A stretch of 64,000 nt of DNA from Bog-473 sp963707835 (GTDB lineage: Bacteria; Actinomycetota; Acidimicrobiia; Acidimicrobiales; RAAP-2). Location: positions 620,001-684,000 of the forward strand of contig CAVPRI010000001.1 of the NCBI GenBank assembly GCA_963707835.1, read 5' to 3'. Position numbers and translations under genes: made by a program. How positions within the stretch are numbered: position 1 is the stretch's first letter; every line of letters starts with the position of its first letter. Below the pieces are notes generated by a model. That model ran no database searches. It was not told where the DNA came from and saw only the letters and a list, made by a program, of their open reading frames with translations. This document shows positions 25,714 through 34,400 of the stretch, piece by piece.

Positions 25714-26898
25714 GTGGATTGGGTCGACTTGCTCATCGTCGGACTGATGCTGCTGGCCGCCGTCCACGGGCTCCGCCTGGGGGCGATGGTCCAGTTGCTG
25801 ACCTTCGGCGGGTTCTTCTTGGGCTTCGTGCTCGGCGCGCTGCTCTGGGTCCCGTTGCTGCACACCGGCCACGAGAGCGCCACCCGCTCGGTCGTCGTGG
25901 TGGCACTGGTGATGGCGACCGCGTGCCTCTTCGGCGGGGTCGGGCGGGTGCTGGGGACCTGGAGCAACGTGGCCGTCCGGCGCCACCATCTCGGGCACGT
26001 CGACGCCGCCCTGGGCGTGGGGGTGGCGATCGTGGCCGTGCTGCTCTCGGCCTGGCTGGTGGCCGCGGTGGTCTCGTCCCCGAACGGCCGCTTCACGGCG
26101 CTCGACGCCGCGGTGGCCAGGTCCGACATCCTCCACTCCATCGATCGGGTGCTCCCCCAGGCGCCCTCGATCTTCAACGACTTCCAGACGTTCCTGAACG
26201 ATCAGGGCTTTCCCCAGGTGTTCTCGACCCTCACGCCGCCGGCCACCCCGTCGGTCTCGACACCCTCGGCCACCCAGGCACGGGCCCTGGCCGCACTGGC
26301 GATGGGCTCGACGGTCAAGATCCTGGGCACGGCATGCAACTCCGAGCAGGAGGGCTCGGGATTCGTGGTGGGCCGGGGCCTGGTGGTCACCAACGCCCAC
26401 GTGGTGGCCGGCGAGGGTGCCGGCGACACCGAGGTGGTCGTGAACGGCACGGCCTACGCTGCCGCCCCGGTCCTCTTCGACCCCGGGTTCGACCTGGCCG
26501 TCCTGCGTACCGACGCCCCGCTCGGCCCGGCGCTGCGCATCGATCCCAACGACGTGCCCCGCGGCACGCAGGGCGCATTCCTGGGGTACCCCGAGAACGG
26601 GCCTCTCAGCGTGGGGCCGGCGGGGGTCACGTCACAGGTGACCGCCATCGGCAAGGACATCTACAACAGCGGGTCGGTGACCCGAGCGGTGTACTCGCTC
26701 GACGCCAACGTGCTTCCCGGAAACTCGGGGGGGCCGCTGATCGCGCCTGGGGGTCAGGTCATCGGTGTGGTGTTCTCACGTTCGACCGTCTACCCCGACG
26801 TGGGGTACGCGCTGACCTCCCCGGACGTGCTGGCGCGGGTCGAGCGGGCGGCCCAGCATCAGGGGACCGTGGGCACGGGACCGTGCATCTCGGGCTGA
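25714..26898 (+). CDS. MarP-like membrane serine protease (CvpA domain plus trypsin-like domain)
   Basis: A 394-residue protein starting at GTG 25714. Four helices form a CvpA-like membrane domain (residues 1-150; first helix DLLIVGLMLLAAVHGLRLG). A trypsin-like domain follows with the full triad: His229 in TNAHVV, Asp260 in FDLAVLR and Ser338 in PGNSGGP. A Cys in GTACNSE near residue 208 and one in the C-terminal GPCISG match the pair that forms the redox-sensitive disulfide in Mycobacterium tuberculosis MarP. By family it is a periplasm-facing protease needed for acid and oxidative stress tolerance, where it processes a peptidoglycan hydrolase. The start is only 63 bases from that of the divergent propeller lipoprotein, so shared regulation is possible. 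Confidence 0.88.
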   Translation: MDWVDLLIVGLMLLAAVHGLRLGAMVQLLTFGGFFLGFVLGALLWVPLLHTGHESATRSVVVVALVMATACLFGGVGRVLGTWSNVAVRRHHLGHVDAALGVGVAIVAVLLSAWLVAAVVSSPNGRFTALDAAVARSDILHSIDRVLPQAPSIFNDFQTFLNDQGFPQVFSTLTPPATPSVSTPSATQARALAALAMGSTVKILGTACNSEQEGSGFVVGRGLVVTNAHVVAGEGAGDTEVVVNGTAYAAAPVLFDPGFDLAVLRTDAPLGPALRIDPNDVPRGTQGAFLGYPENGPLSVGPAGVTSQVTAIGKDIYNSGSVTRAVYSLDANVLPGNSGGPLIAPGGQVIGVVFSRSTVYPDVGYALTSPDVLARVERAAQHQGTVGTGPCISG

Positions 26899-26947
26899 GC
26901 ACCTGCCGGTCGAACCTCGCGGAGGGCGGGCGGGCAAGAATGACGCC

Positions 26948-28855
26948 ATGAGCCAGAGGATCGAGGACTACGCCGTGATCGGCGATCTCCACACGGCGGC
27001 GTTGGTCGGCCTGGACGGCTCCGTCGACTGGCTGTGCCTGCCGCACTTCGACTCGGCGTCGTGCTTCACCCGGCTGCTGGGCCGCGAGGACCACGGATTC
27101 TGGCGGCTGGCTCCGGCCGGCGGGCCTTCTGCCGTGCTGGCCACGCGGCGCTGGTACCGGCCCGACACCCTGGTCCTCGAGACCGAGTTCGACACCCACA
27201 CCGGTACCGTGCGCATCACCGACTGCATGCCGGTGCGGGAGGGCCCGCCGCACCTGGTGCGGTCCGTGCAGGGCGTGAGCGGCTCGGTCGACATGCACAT
27301 GGAGCTGGCCGTGCGCTTCGACTACGGCGAGGTGGTCCCGTGGGTCACCTCGCACGAGGGCCTGACCAGGCTGACGGCGGGCCCGGACTCGGTGGCGCTG
27401 TGGCACCAGGTCGAGGCCAAGGGCAAGGACATGCGCACGGTGGCCGACTTCACCGTGACGGCGAACGAGCGGTACCCCTTCACGCTGGTGTGGCACCCCT
27501 CGCACGAGGAGCCCCCACCACCGCTCGACAGCTACTACGCGGTGCACCTCACCGAGGCGTACTGGTCGCAGTGGGCCGCCGAGTGCTGCTACCAGGGGCC
27601 CTACCGCGACGCGGTCGTGCGCTCGCTCATCACGCTCAAGGCGCTGACCTACCAGCCGACCGGGGGGATCGTGGCCGCCGCCACCACCTCGCTGCCCGAG
27701 GCGCTCGGCGGCAACCGCAACTGGGACTACCGCTACTGCTGGCTCCGCGACGCCACGCTGACCCTCGAGGCACTGATGCGCGGCGGCTACAGCACCGAGG
27801 CGCTGGCGTGGCGCGACTGGCTGCTCCGGGCCGTGGCCGGCGACGTGTCGAAGCTGCAGATCATGTACGGCCCGGGGGGGGAGCGGCGGCTCGACGAGTG
27901 GGAGGCGGCCTGGCTCCCCGGGTACGAGGGCTCGGCCCCGGTCCGGATCGGCAACGCCGCCTCCGAGCAGTACCAGCTCGACGTGTACGGCGAGGTCATG
28001 TCAGCGCTGTTCTCCTCGGCCAAGTCCCAGGGCGTGCACAGCCGGGCCGCCTGGGCGCTGCAGACACAGCTCATCGACTTCATCGAGCACGGCTGGACCC
28101 AGCCCGACGACGGCATCTGGGAGGTGCGCGGGCCGCGCCGCCATTTCACGCACTCCAAGGTCATGGCCTGGGTGGCCGTCGACCGCGCCGTGCGCACGCT
28201 CGAGGAGTGGCCCGACCTCGAAGGTCCCATCGAGCGCTGGCGGGCCCTGCGCCACGACATCTTCGAGGAGGTCTGCGAGAAGGGATACAACGACGACGTG
28301 GGGGCGTTCACCCAGTACTACGGCTCCGACGCCCTCGATGCGAGTGTCCTGATGATCCCCCTGGTCGGGTTCCTCCCCCCCGACGACCCTCGCGTGGTGA
28401 ACACGGTCGAGGCGATCCAGCGGGAGCTGATGGACCACGGGCTCGTGCTGCGCTACCGCACGAGCGAGGACGGTTCCGTCGACGGGCTCACGGGGCGGGA
28501 GGGGGCCTTCCTGGCCTGCTCGTTCTGGCTCGTGGACTGCCTGCACATGATCGGCCGGGTTGAGGAGGCGGAGGACCTCTTCGAGCGCCTCCTGGCGCTC
28601 CCCAACGACCTGGGGCTGCTGGCCGAGGAGTACGACCCGTTGGCCGGGCGCCAGGTGGGCAACTTTCCCCAGGCTTTCTCCCATGTCTCGTTGATCAACT
28701 CGGCCTTCCGGCTGAGCGGTCAGGACTCCCTGGCCCTGGGCGACGTCGGAGAGCGGCTGCTGGTCGACAACGCCGTGACGGCGCCCACGGTCGGGAGGAT
28801 GCGCCGCCTCCGGCACGTCGCCACGGTCCGCCGCCGCAACGGCGCGGCGCGCTGA
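26948..28855 (+). CDS. Glycoside hydrolase family 15 protein (glucoamylase/trehalase type)
   Basis: A 635-residue cytoplasmic enzyme starting at ATG 26948. The N-terminal beta domain opens with IEDYAVIGDLHTAALVGLDGSVDWLCLP, seen as GDLHTAALVG and SVDWLCLP. The (alpha/alpha)6 barrel contains NRNWDYRYCWLRDATLTL, the conserved substrate segment, then DGIWEVRGPRRHFTHSK with the likely general acid Glu392, and LLAEEYDP with the second catalytic Glu near 561. Family members of this length in actinobacteria hydrolyse trehalose or alpha-glucans; mycobacterial trehalase has this architecture. Which substrate applies here cannot be told. No signal peptide is present. Confidence 0.9.
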   Translation: MSQRIEDYAVIGDLHTAALVGLDGSVDWLCLPHFDSASCFTRLLGREDHGFWRLAPAGGPSAVLATRRWYRPDTLVLETEFDTHTGTVRITDCMPVREGPPHLVRSVQGVSGSVDMHMELAVRFDYGEVVPWVTSHEGLTRLTAGPDSVALWHQVEAKGKDMRTVADFTVTANERYPFTLVWHPSHEEPPPPLDSYYAVHLTEAYWSQWAAECCYQGPYRDAVVRSLITLKALTYQPTGGIVAAATTSLPEALGGNRNWDYRYCWLRDATLTLEALMRGGYSTEALAWRDWLLRAVAGDVSKLQIMYGPGGERRLDEWEAAWLPGYEGSAPVRIGNAASEQYQLDVYGEVMSALFSSAKSQGVHSRAAWALQTQLIDFIEHGWTQPDDGIWEVRGPRRHFTHSKVMAWVAVDRAVRTLEEWPDLEGPIERWRALRHDIFEEVCEKGYNDDVGAFTQYYGSDALDASVLMIPLVGFLPPDDPRVVNTVEAIQRELMDHGLVLRYRTSEDGSVDGLTGREGAFLACSFWLVDCLHMIGRVEEAEDLFERLLALPNDLGLLAEEYDPLAGRQVGNFPQAFSHVSLINSAFRLSGQDSLALGDVGERLLVDNAVTAPTVGRMRRLRHVATVRRRNGAAR

Positions 28856-28862
28856 GCGGGGC

Positions 28863-29135
28863 TCAGACGACGAGCTTGGCCCGGAGCTCCTCCTGGCGAA
28901 CCTCGAAGTCGTCGAGCGAGATCCTGCCCTCGGCCAGGTCCTCGTGCAGGGCGGCGAACTCCTCGAGCAGGCGTGTCTGGTCGACCTCCTGCGAGCCGGG
29001 GCCGTCGGGCTCCTGACCATTGGCCGCGGCCTTGTCCTCACGCCTCGAGAGGCGGTCGTCCATCTTGGCCTTGGCCCGCTCCTTCTTGGCCTGGTCACGC
29101 TGGAGCTTGCCGAATGTCGAACGTGCGCGTGCCAT
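28863..29135 (-). CDS. Small basic coiled-coil protein with SHOCT-like C terminus
   Basis: A 90-residue protein starting at ATG 29135 behind AAGGAGT. The N-terminal half is basic and helical (KLQRDQAKKERAKAKMDDRL); after a Gly/Pro-rich hinge the C-terminal half reads LLEEFAALHEDLAEGRISLD and on, similar to SHOCT motifs (helix, 'G-x-I-x-x-x-E-F'-like turn, helix). No family name is certain. It is highly charged and probably cytoplasmic. It ends seven bases from the convergent GH15 gene. Confidence 0.65.
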   Translation of the reverse strand: MARARSTFGKLQRDQAKKERAKAKMDDRLSRREDKAAANGQEPDGPGSQEVDQTRLLEEFAALHEDLAEGRISLDDFEVRQEELRAKLVV

Positions 29136-29256
29136 AGGTGACTCCTTTCCGGTCGCGGTGGGGCGACCAGGCGCAGCGTGACGGCGCGGGCTCCCGCTCG
29201 CACTGCCACTGTCCTTCCCGCACCCGCCCGTGCGGGTGGGCCTCTCCGGCCCCGAG

Positions 29257-29342
29257 CGGAGGAGGTGGGATTTGAACCCACGGTACCCAGGGGGCACAAC
29301 GGTTTTCGAGACCGTCCGATTCGGCCGCTCTCGCACTCCTCC
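29257..29342 (-). tRNA. tRNA-Ser (anticodon CGA)
   Basis: The minus strand gives an 86-base class II tRNA: 5' acceptor GGAGGAG pairs with 3' CTCCTCC and discriminator G, the anticodon loop is CTCGAAA (anticodon CGA), a long variable arm is present and the T arm reads GGGTTCAAATCCC. No CCA is encoded. It reads UCG codons. Confidence 0.95.
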
Positions 29343-29423
29343 GGGGCAGATGCTAGTCGCTCCGACCTGGGCCTCCGACTCGGCCGGCCCTTCCGCGGGG
29401 CCCGGGCCAGGTGAATCCGGGAG

Positions 29424-29912
29424 TCAGCCGCCCGGGGTGCGGGCGCCGCGCTTGGCGGCGAAGAAGGAGGTCAAGAGGTCTCCGCACTCTGCCGCCGTGA
29501 CGCCCGCCGTGACGGTCAGCTCGTGGTTCAAGCGCGGGTCGGCACAGAGGTTGTACAGGGTGCCGCAGGCACCGGCTCGGGGGTCGGCCGCCCCGTAGAC
29601 CACCCGTCCGACCCGTGCGGCCACCAGCGCTCCGGCGCACATGGGGCAGGGCTCGAGGGTCACCACCAGGGTGACCTCGGAGAGCCGCCACCCGCCCAGG
29701 GCTGCCGCGGCGTCGCGCAGGGCCAGCATCTCGGCATGGGCGGTCGGGTCGGCCGTGCGCTCGCGCTCGTTGTGGCGTGCCGCCACCGGCCTGCCCCCGA
29801 GCAGAGCCACCGCTCCCACCGGGACCTCCCCTTCGTCGGCCGCGGCCCGCGCCTCGGCCAGCGCGAGCGCCATGGCGTCCTCGTCGGACAAGGGGGTGGG
29901 ATCGGCATCCAC
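29424..29912 (-). CDS. tadA: tRNA-specific adenosine deaminase TadA
   Basis: A 162-residue zinc deaminase. The catalytic HAE is at His59/Glu61 (TAHAEM) and the second zinc motif PCPMC gives Cys89 and Cys92; DPRAGACGTLYNL matches the tRNA-binding part of TadA, separating it from guanine or cytosine deaminases. It converts adenosine 34 of tRNA-Arg(ACG) to inosine in the cytoplasm. The gene lies between tRNA-Ser(CGA) and the acidic poly-Pro protein on the same strand. ATG 29912 is the natural start for the family length. Confidence 0.93.
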   Translation of the reverse strand: MDADPTPLSDEDAMALALAEARAAADEGEVPVGAVALLGGRPVAARHNERERTADPTAHAEMLALRDAAAALGGWRLSEVTLVVTLEPCPMCAGALVAARVGRVVYGAADPRAGACGTLYNLCADPRLNHELTVTAGVTAAECGDLLTSFFAAKRGARTPGG

Positions 29913-29972
29913 GGTCCGCCCAGTATGCAGGGGGCCCGGATGCGCGCTGTCACACGCCGGAGCGGCGCGGTC

Positions 29973-31301
29973 CTAGCTTGCGCCGGTCGGTGCGAGGGTT
30001 GCCTCGAGCCCGACGAACGCCTCTTGCAACCGGAGGGTGGCTGAGCTGAACGTCTGCAGGTAGGGGCCGAGCTGGTCCTGCGTCGCCACGTCGATGCTCT
30101 CGAGCGTGGGCAGGTCACGGCGGATCTCGGCCGAGGCGACGCCGGCGGCGGTCAGCGCCGACGCCGGGACGTCCGATGCCGCCAGGGCGGAGGCGTAGAT
30201 GCGCAGCGACTCGGCATAGGGGTTGACCACCGTGCCCACCGCGGCAGGGGAGGGGAAGTGGGGGAGCGCGGCGACCCCGGCCATGACGGTCGTGGTGGCG
30301 GCGTCGACCTCGTCGGTGGCAGTGCGCAGCGCGGCGACCTGGGCGGGCGTCATCGTCGCGGCGGCTGCGACCGGCTGGGCGGCCGACGAGCTCCGGGCCG
30401 TGGCGCCCGAGGTGGTCGGCGCGGAGTGCCGGTGGAGCGTGCGGGCGATGCCCACGGCGGCCACCACCACGAGGACGGAGCAGACCAGGACCACGGTGGC
30501 CGTGTAGATCCGGCTGTGCCGCGTCGGCGCACCCGCCCCGGCCCTGCGGTGGGCGCGGCGCGTGGTCGACGGAACGCCCGTCCCTTCGGGGTGCTCGACG
30601 GGTGCGCTCCGCTCGTCGGGGGTGAGGTCGGCGGACGCCGCGACGTCCTGGGCGGCCTCGGTGGCATGGAGCTCCATCGCGGCCGCGACCGGTGCGGCGG
30701 GGGAAGCCACGATGGCGGGCGGCGGCGGCGGCGGCGGCGGCGGAGGCGGCGGAGGTGGTGGAGGTGGTGGTGGCGGCGGGTCGTCGTCGATGAGCACCAG
30801 CTCGGGCTCGGGTTCGCCATCGAGGTCCAGGCCGAACGCCGCGAACCCGAGCGCTGCGTCGGGATCGGCGTCGTCTCCGGGGAGCGTCTGGAGCTCGGCG
30901 TCGGGTATCAACACGAGCTCGGGTTCGGGCTCGAGATCCTCGTCGAGTCCGGGCTCGGTCTCGGGTTCGGGGCCGGCGGCGGTGCGCACCGAGTCCTCCA
31001 TCCGGGCCAGCGCCGCCTCGACTCGTGCACCGCGCTCTGCGAGCTCCCCGACCTCTTCGGGGTCCTCGGTCAGCGCGGCCTCCCAGTCGAGCTCCGGTTC
31101 GTCGAGGTCGAGGTCGGGGTCGTCGGCGTCGAGCTCGTGGGCGTCGAGGTCGGACAAGAGGTCGCTGGGGCGTGGCTCGACCCCGGGCTCGCCCGGGGCG
31201 TGGTCCTCCTCGTCGGGGTCTGGGAGGAAGGCCTCCCAGTCGAAGTCGACCTCCGCGTCGGGCGCGTGGAGTCCCGAGTCGCCGAAGAGATCCGTGCTCA
31301 T
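29973..31301 (-). CDS. Acidic, poly-proline single-pass membrane protein of unknown function
   Basis: A 442-residue protein starting at ATG 31301 (minus strand). Residues 1-170 are strongly acidic, with repeated segments such as LDLDEPELDWEAA and two copies of EPEPELVLI (followed by PDAE and DDDP). About 21 consecutive prolines follow (residues 174-195), then an Ala-rich linker, a basic stretch (RRAHRRAGAG) and one membrane helix near residues 263-285 (TATVVLVCSVLVVVAAVGIA). The C-terminal 150 residues are helical and would be outside (MTPAQVAALRTATDEVDAAT). The topology is cytoplasmic acidic tail, proline rod, membrane anchor, external helical domain. I do not recognise a family. The proline run should make translation depend on EF-P. 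Confidence 0.7.
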   Translation of the reverse strand: MSTDLFGDSGLHAPDAEVDFDWEAFLPDPDEEDHAPGEPGVEPRPSDLLSDLDAHELDADDPDLDLDEPELDWEAALTEDPEEVGELAERGARVEAALARMEDSVRTAAGPEPETEPGLDEDLEPEPELVLIPDAELQTLPGDDADPDAALGFAAFGLDLDGEPEPELVLIDDDPPPPPPPPPPPPPPPPPPPPPAIVASPAAPVAAAMELHATEAAQDVAASADLTPDERSAPVEHPEGTGVPSTTRRAHRRAGAGAPTRHSRIYTATVVLVCSVLVVVAAVGIARTLHRHSAPTTSGATARSSSAAQPVAAAATMTPAQVAALRTATDEVDAATTTVMAGVAALPHFPSPAAVGTVVNPYAESLRIYASALAASDVPASALTAAGVASAEIRRDLPTLESIDVATQDQLGPYLQTFSSATLRLQEAFVGLEATLAPTGAS

Positions 31302-31502
31302 GGCGCGGTGCTGGCGCGTTGGTGGCGTCCGAGGGCACGCTGGTCCACGGGCGCCGTATCGGCCCCTCTCCGGGCCGGATTGAGGGGTGCCGAGCCGTGT
31401 TGTGTGGCCGTGTTGACTGTGGGCGGTGGGTCCGTGTCGACCGCAGGCGGTGTGGCACCGCCGCGGCACGCCGGAGGGGGCACGGACGCCGGGCCGTCTG
31501 GG

Positions 31503-31587
31503 CGGAGGAGGTGGGATTTGAACCCACGGTTGGTTGCCCAACACACGATTTCCAGTCGTGCCGATTCGGCCGCTCTCGCACTCCTCC
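31503..31587 (-). tRNA. tRNA-Ser (anticodon GGA)
   Basis: An 85-base class II tRNA on the minus strand with acceptor GGAGGAG / CTCCTCC, discriminator G, anticodon loop CTGGAAA (GGA) and long variable arm. Its acceptor, D arm and T arm are nearly identical to the tRNA-Ser(CGA) 2.2 kb away, so the pair shares ancestry. No CCA is encoded. Confidence 0.95.
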
Positions 31588-31699
31588 CGGGCCGAGGGGC
31601 GCACGCGCCTCCGGCTGCAGGCAGGCCAGGCTAGTGGCGTCGGACGGCACCCCCGAGCCGCCGCTAGCCTTAGAAGCGCGCCGTCCGTTGTTGGGTGCG

Positions 31700-31799
31700 G
31701 CAGCCGGGTCCTGCGCAACGGCCCCTCGTGAATCGAGTCAGGGTCGGAAGGCAGCAGCTCTCAGCGGGTCAGGCCGGGTGCCGCGGTCAACCTGGCTGC
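31700..31799 (+). ncRNA. ffs: Signal recognition particle RNA (4.5S type)
   Basis: The core GTCAGGGTCGGAAGGCAGCAGC is split here as GTCAGG and GGAAGGCAGCAGC (31737-31758); it is the SRP RNA domain IV apical loop and symmetric-loop signature that binds Ffh. The ends pair: GCAGCCGGGT at 31700-31709 with ACCTGGCTGC at 31790-31799, closing a single rod of 100 nt as in bacterial small SRP RNA. It lies between tRNA-Ser(GGA) and dnaX, a neighbourhood also common in other actinobacteria. Exact ends are approximate. Confidence 0.92.
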
Positions 31800-31851
31800 C
31801 GCGCCGAGCACCGGGCGGCGTCGTCGCATCCCGTGGGTAGGCTCGGCCGTC

Positions 31852-33742
31852 ATGGCCGAGGTCCCGTTCGTCTCTCTCTACCGCCGCTTCCGGCCGGGGC
31901 GGTTCGACGAGCTCAGGGGCCAGGACCACGTGGTGCGAGCCCTGCGCAGCGGCGTGCGCGACGGGCGCGTCTCGCACGCCTACCTCTTCTCCGGGCCCCG
32001 CGGGACGGGCAAGACCTCGTCGGCGCGGATCCTGGCCAAGGCGCTGAATTGCGAGGCACCGGTCGACGGCGAGCCGTGCGGCACCTGCACCTCGTGCACG
32101 GAGATCACCCAGGGGAGCTCGCTCAACGTGCACGAGCTCGACGCTGCCTCCAACAACGGGGTCGACGCCATGCGCGACCTGGTGGCGCACGCGGGACTCG
32201 GCACCCCGGGTCGATGGAAGGTCTACATCGTCGACGAAGTCCACATGCTCTCCACCGCGGCGGCCAACGCCCTGCTGAAGACGCTCGAAGAGCCTCCTAG
32301 CCACGTGGTCTTCGTCCTGGCCACCACCGACCCGCAGAAGGTCCCGCCGACGATCCGCAGCCGGACCCAGCACCTCGAGTTCCGCCTGCTCGGGGCCGAG
32401 ACGCTGCACGAGCTGGTCGAGGCGGTCAACGCCGAAGCCGGGCTCGAGCTCGACGAGGAGGCGCTGGAGGCCGCGGTCCGCCGGGGTCGCGGCTCGGCCC
32501 GCGACACCCTGTCCGCGCTGGACCAGGTGGTCGCCTCGGGAACGGCGGACGCGGCGCGCCCCGAGCTCTCCGCCGTGCTCGAGGCGGTGGCCGACGGGGA
32601 TGCGCCCGCGGTTCTGGTGGCGGTCAGCGCACTCTTGGCGGGCGGGTGGGGCCCCCAGCAGCTGGCCACCGAGCTGGTGGACGACCTCCGTCAGGTCTTC
32701 CTCGCCGTGCTGGCGCCCGAGCTGTGCGCGTCCTCCGGCAGCGCCCTCGATCGGTTCCGCGGGCTGGCCGAAGCCATCGGCCTGGCTCGGGTGGTGCGCA
32801 GCATGGAGATCCTGGGCCGGGCCCTGGTGGACATGCGCGAGGCACCCGACGCCCAGGTCGTCCTCGAGATCGCGGTCGTCCGTGCCGTCCGACCCGACCT
32901 CGACTCCGACGTCGAGGCTCTCTCGGAGCGGGTCAGTGTTCTCGAGCGCTCGTTCTCCGGTGACGCCGCGTTCCCGCGGCCCGGAGCGACCGGGCGTGCG
33001 TCGCGTCCGGAGTCGGTGAGCGAGGCGCCGACCGCCCCGGACAGCGCCGGACCCGAGCCGGCGGCCCACCATCGGCGCGTTGCGTCGGGGTCAACAGGCA
33101 ACCACGGCCAGCGAGCCCTCGGTCGAACCGACACCGGCACCGGCACCGGCACCGATGACGCCGACGCCGACACCGGAGCCGGCATCGGCGGCAGCACCGG
33201 TGCCGTCCTCCTCGGGGCCGGTGGTCGACGTGGCCCCGACGCCACCCACGCAGCCAGGGGCCGGTGCCGGTGCCCCGGTCGACCGGGACAGCCTGACCGA
33301 GGCCTGGGGCGACGGGATCCTCCAGTCCCTCCCGGCGCGGGCCAAGGCCCGCTACGCCAGCGGCCGCTTCGTCGCCGTGGACGAGCAGGGTGCGCACTTC
33401 GCGCTGCCCAACGCCGCGCACCGCGATCAGTGCGTGGAGCACCAGGGACTGGTCGAGGCCGCGCTGGCCGGGCACTTCGGGACCCAGGTGCGCCTGGTCC
33501 TGGGGGTCGACGCTGACGCCGCCCCGGGCCGCCCGACGGTCCGTGAGCCGGCGGCGTCCGGCGGCGGCCCGGCGTCCGCAGCCCCTCTCGCCTCTCCGGC
33601 ACACGATGATGCCGAGGATCTCGAGACGCTCGAGGAGGTGGACGCCGCCGCCTTCATGGATGCGGCGGGACCGGACCAGGCGGCGGCAGCTGAGGCGCGC
33701 CTCCTCGAGGTCTTCCCCGGTGCCAGCGAGGTGACCGGCTAG
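31852..33742 (+). CDS. dnaX: DNA polymerase III subunit tau/gamma, frame interrupted once
   Basis: The start ATG 31852 begins the conserved VSLYRRFRPGRFDELRGQDHV. Walker A GPRGTGKT is at residues 48-55, zinc ligands are Cys67, Cys76, Cys79 and Cys82, Walker B is VDEVHML (128-132), and sensor 2 domain III follows to about residue 370. The frame then changes near 33066-33078 (one extra base) at the start of a Pro/Ala/Thr linker; the second part carries the tau C-terminal domain (SLTEAWGDGILQSLPARAKARY, seen as LTEAWGDGILQSL) and ends at 33740-33742. Joined length is 629 residues. In the unshifted frame the product would end at 33516 with a meaningless tail. Escherichia coli uses a -1 shift at dnaX; this one is +1 and lies in a region with many like events, so I favour an artefact. 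Confidence 0.92.
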
Positions 33743-34342
33743 ATGTACACGGGCGCCCTCCGTGCCCTGATCGACGAGCTCGGCCGCCTGCCCGGCATCG
33801 GGCCGAAGTCGGCCCAGCGCATCGCGTTCCACATCTTGAAGGTGCCGGGCGAGGACGCCCGGCGGCTGGCCGACGCCATCGTGGCCGTGAAGGAGCGCAC
33901 CACGCTGTGCACCGTCTGCTTCAACGTCGCCGAGTCGGGCGAGCTGTGCGATGTCTGTGCCGACGACCGGCGTGACGCCGAGGTGGTCTGCGTGGTCGAG
34001 GACCCGCGCGACATCGTGGCGGTCGAGCGCACGGGCTTCAAGGGCCGCTACCACGTGCTCGGCGGCGCACTCAGCCCGCTCGACGGGATCGGGCGCGAGC
34101 AGCTGCGGCTGGCCGAGCTCCTGGCCCGGATGGGGGAAGGCACGATCCGTGAGGCCATCGTGTGCACCAACCCCACCATCGAGGGCGAGGCCACGGCCAT
34201 GCTGGTCGCCCGCGAGCTGGCGCCGCTCGGCATCGTCGTCTCCCGGTTGGCCAGCGGACTGCCGGTCGGTGGCGACCTCGAGTACGCCGACGAGCTCACG
34301 CTCGGTCGCGCCCTCGAGGGGCGCCGACCCCTCGAGGTCTGA
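33743..34342 (+). CDS. recR: Recombination mediator protein RecR
   Basis: A 199-residue protein whose ATG directly follows the dnaX stop. Domains in order: helix-hairpin-helix LGRLPGIGPKSAQR (14-26), zinc finger with Cys56, Cys59, Cys69, Cys72, Toprim domain with VVCVVEDPRDI (80-175) and the C-terminal Walker-B-like segment LASGLPVGGDLEYADE. It acts with RecF/RecO in loading RecA at gaps. The tight dnaX-recR order is widespread in bacteria. Confidence 0.96.
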   Translation: MYTGALRALIDELGRLPGIGPKSAQRIAFHILKVPGEDARRLADAIVAVKERTTLCTVCFNVAESGELCDVCADDRRDAEVVCVVEDPRDIVAVERTGFKGRYHVLGGALSPLDGIGREQLRLAELLARMGEGTIREAIVCTNPTIEGEATAMLVARELAPLGIVVSRLASGLPVGGDLEYADELTLGRALEGRRPLEV

Positions 34343-34400
34343 GCCGGGCGGTCCGGCCGCCCGGCGGCCCATCGGCGCGGTGGTCCCGTAGGATCGTGCG

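Noticed and set aside
30562..31383. Plus-strand frame with long poly-glycine run
   Set aside because: It mirrors the proline run of the real minus-strand gene and has low-complexity Ser/Gly sequence elsewhere.
31852..33516. Programmed frameshift in dnaX as a new regulatory system
   Set aside because: The same one-base change occurs in about seventeen other places, including twice in rpoB, and no shared slippery sequence or following stop is seen.
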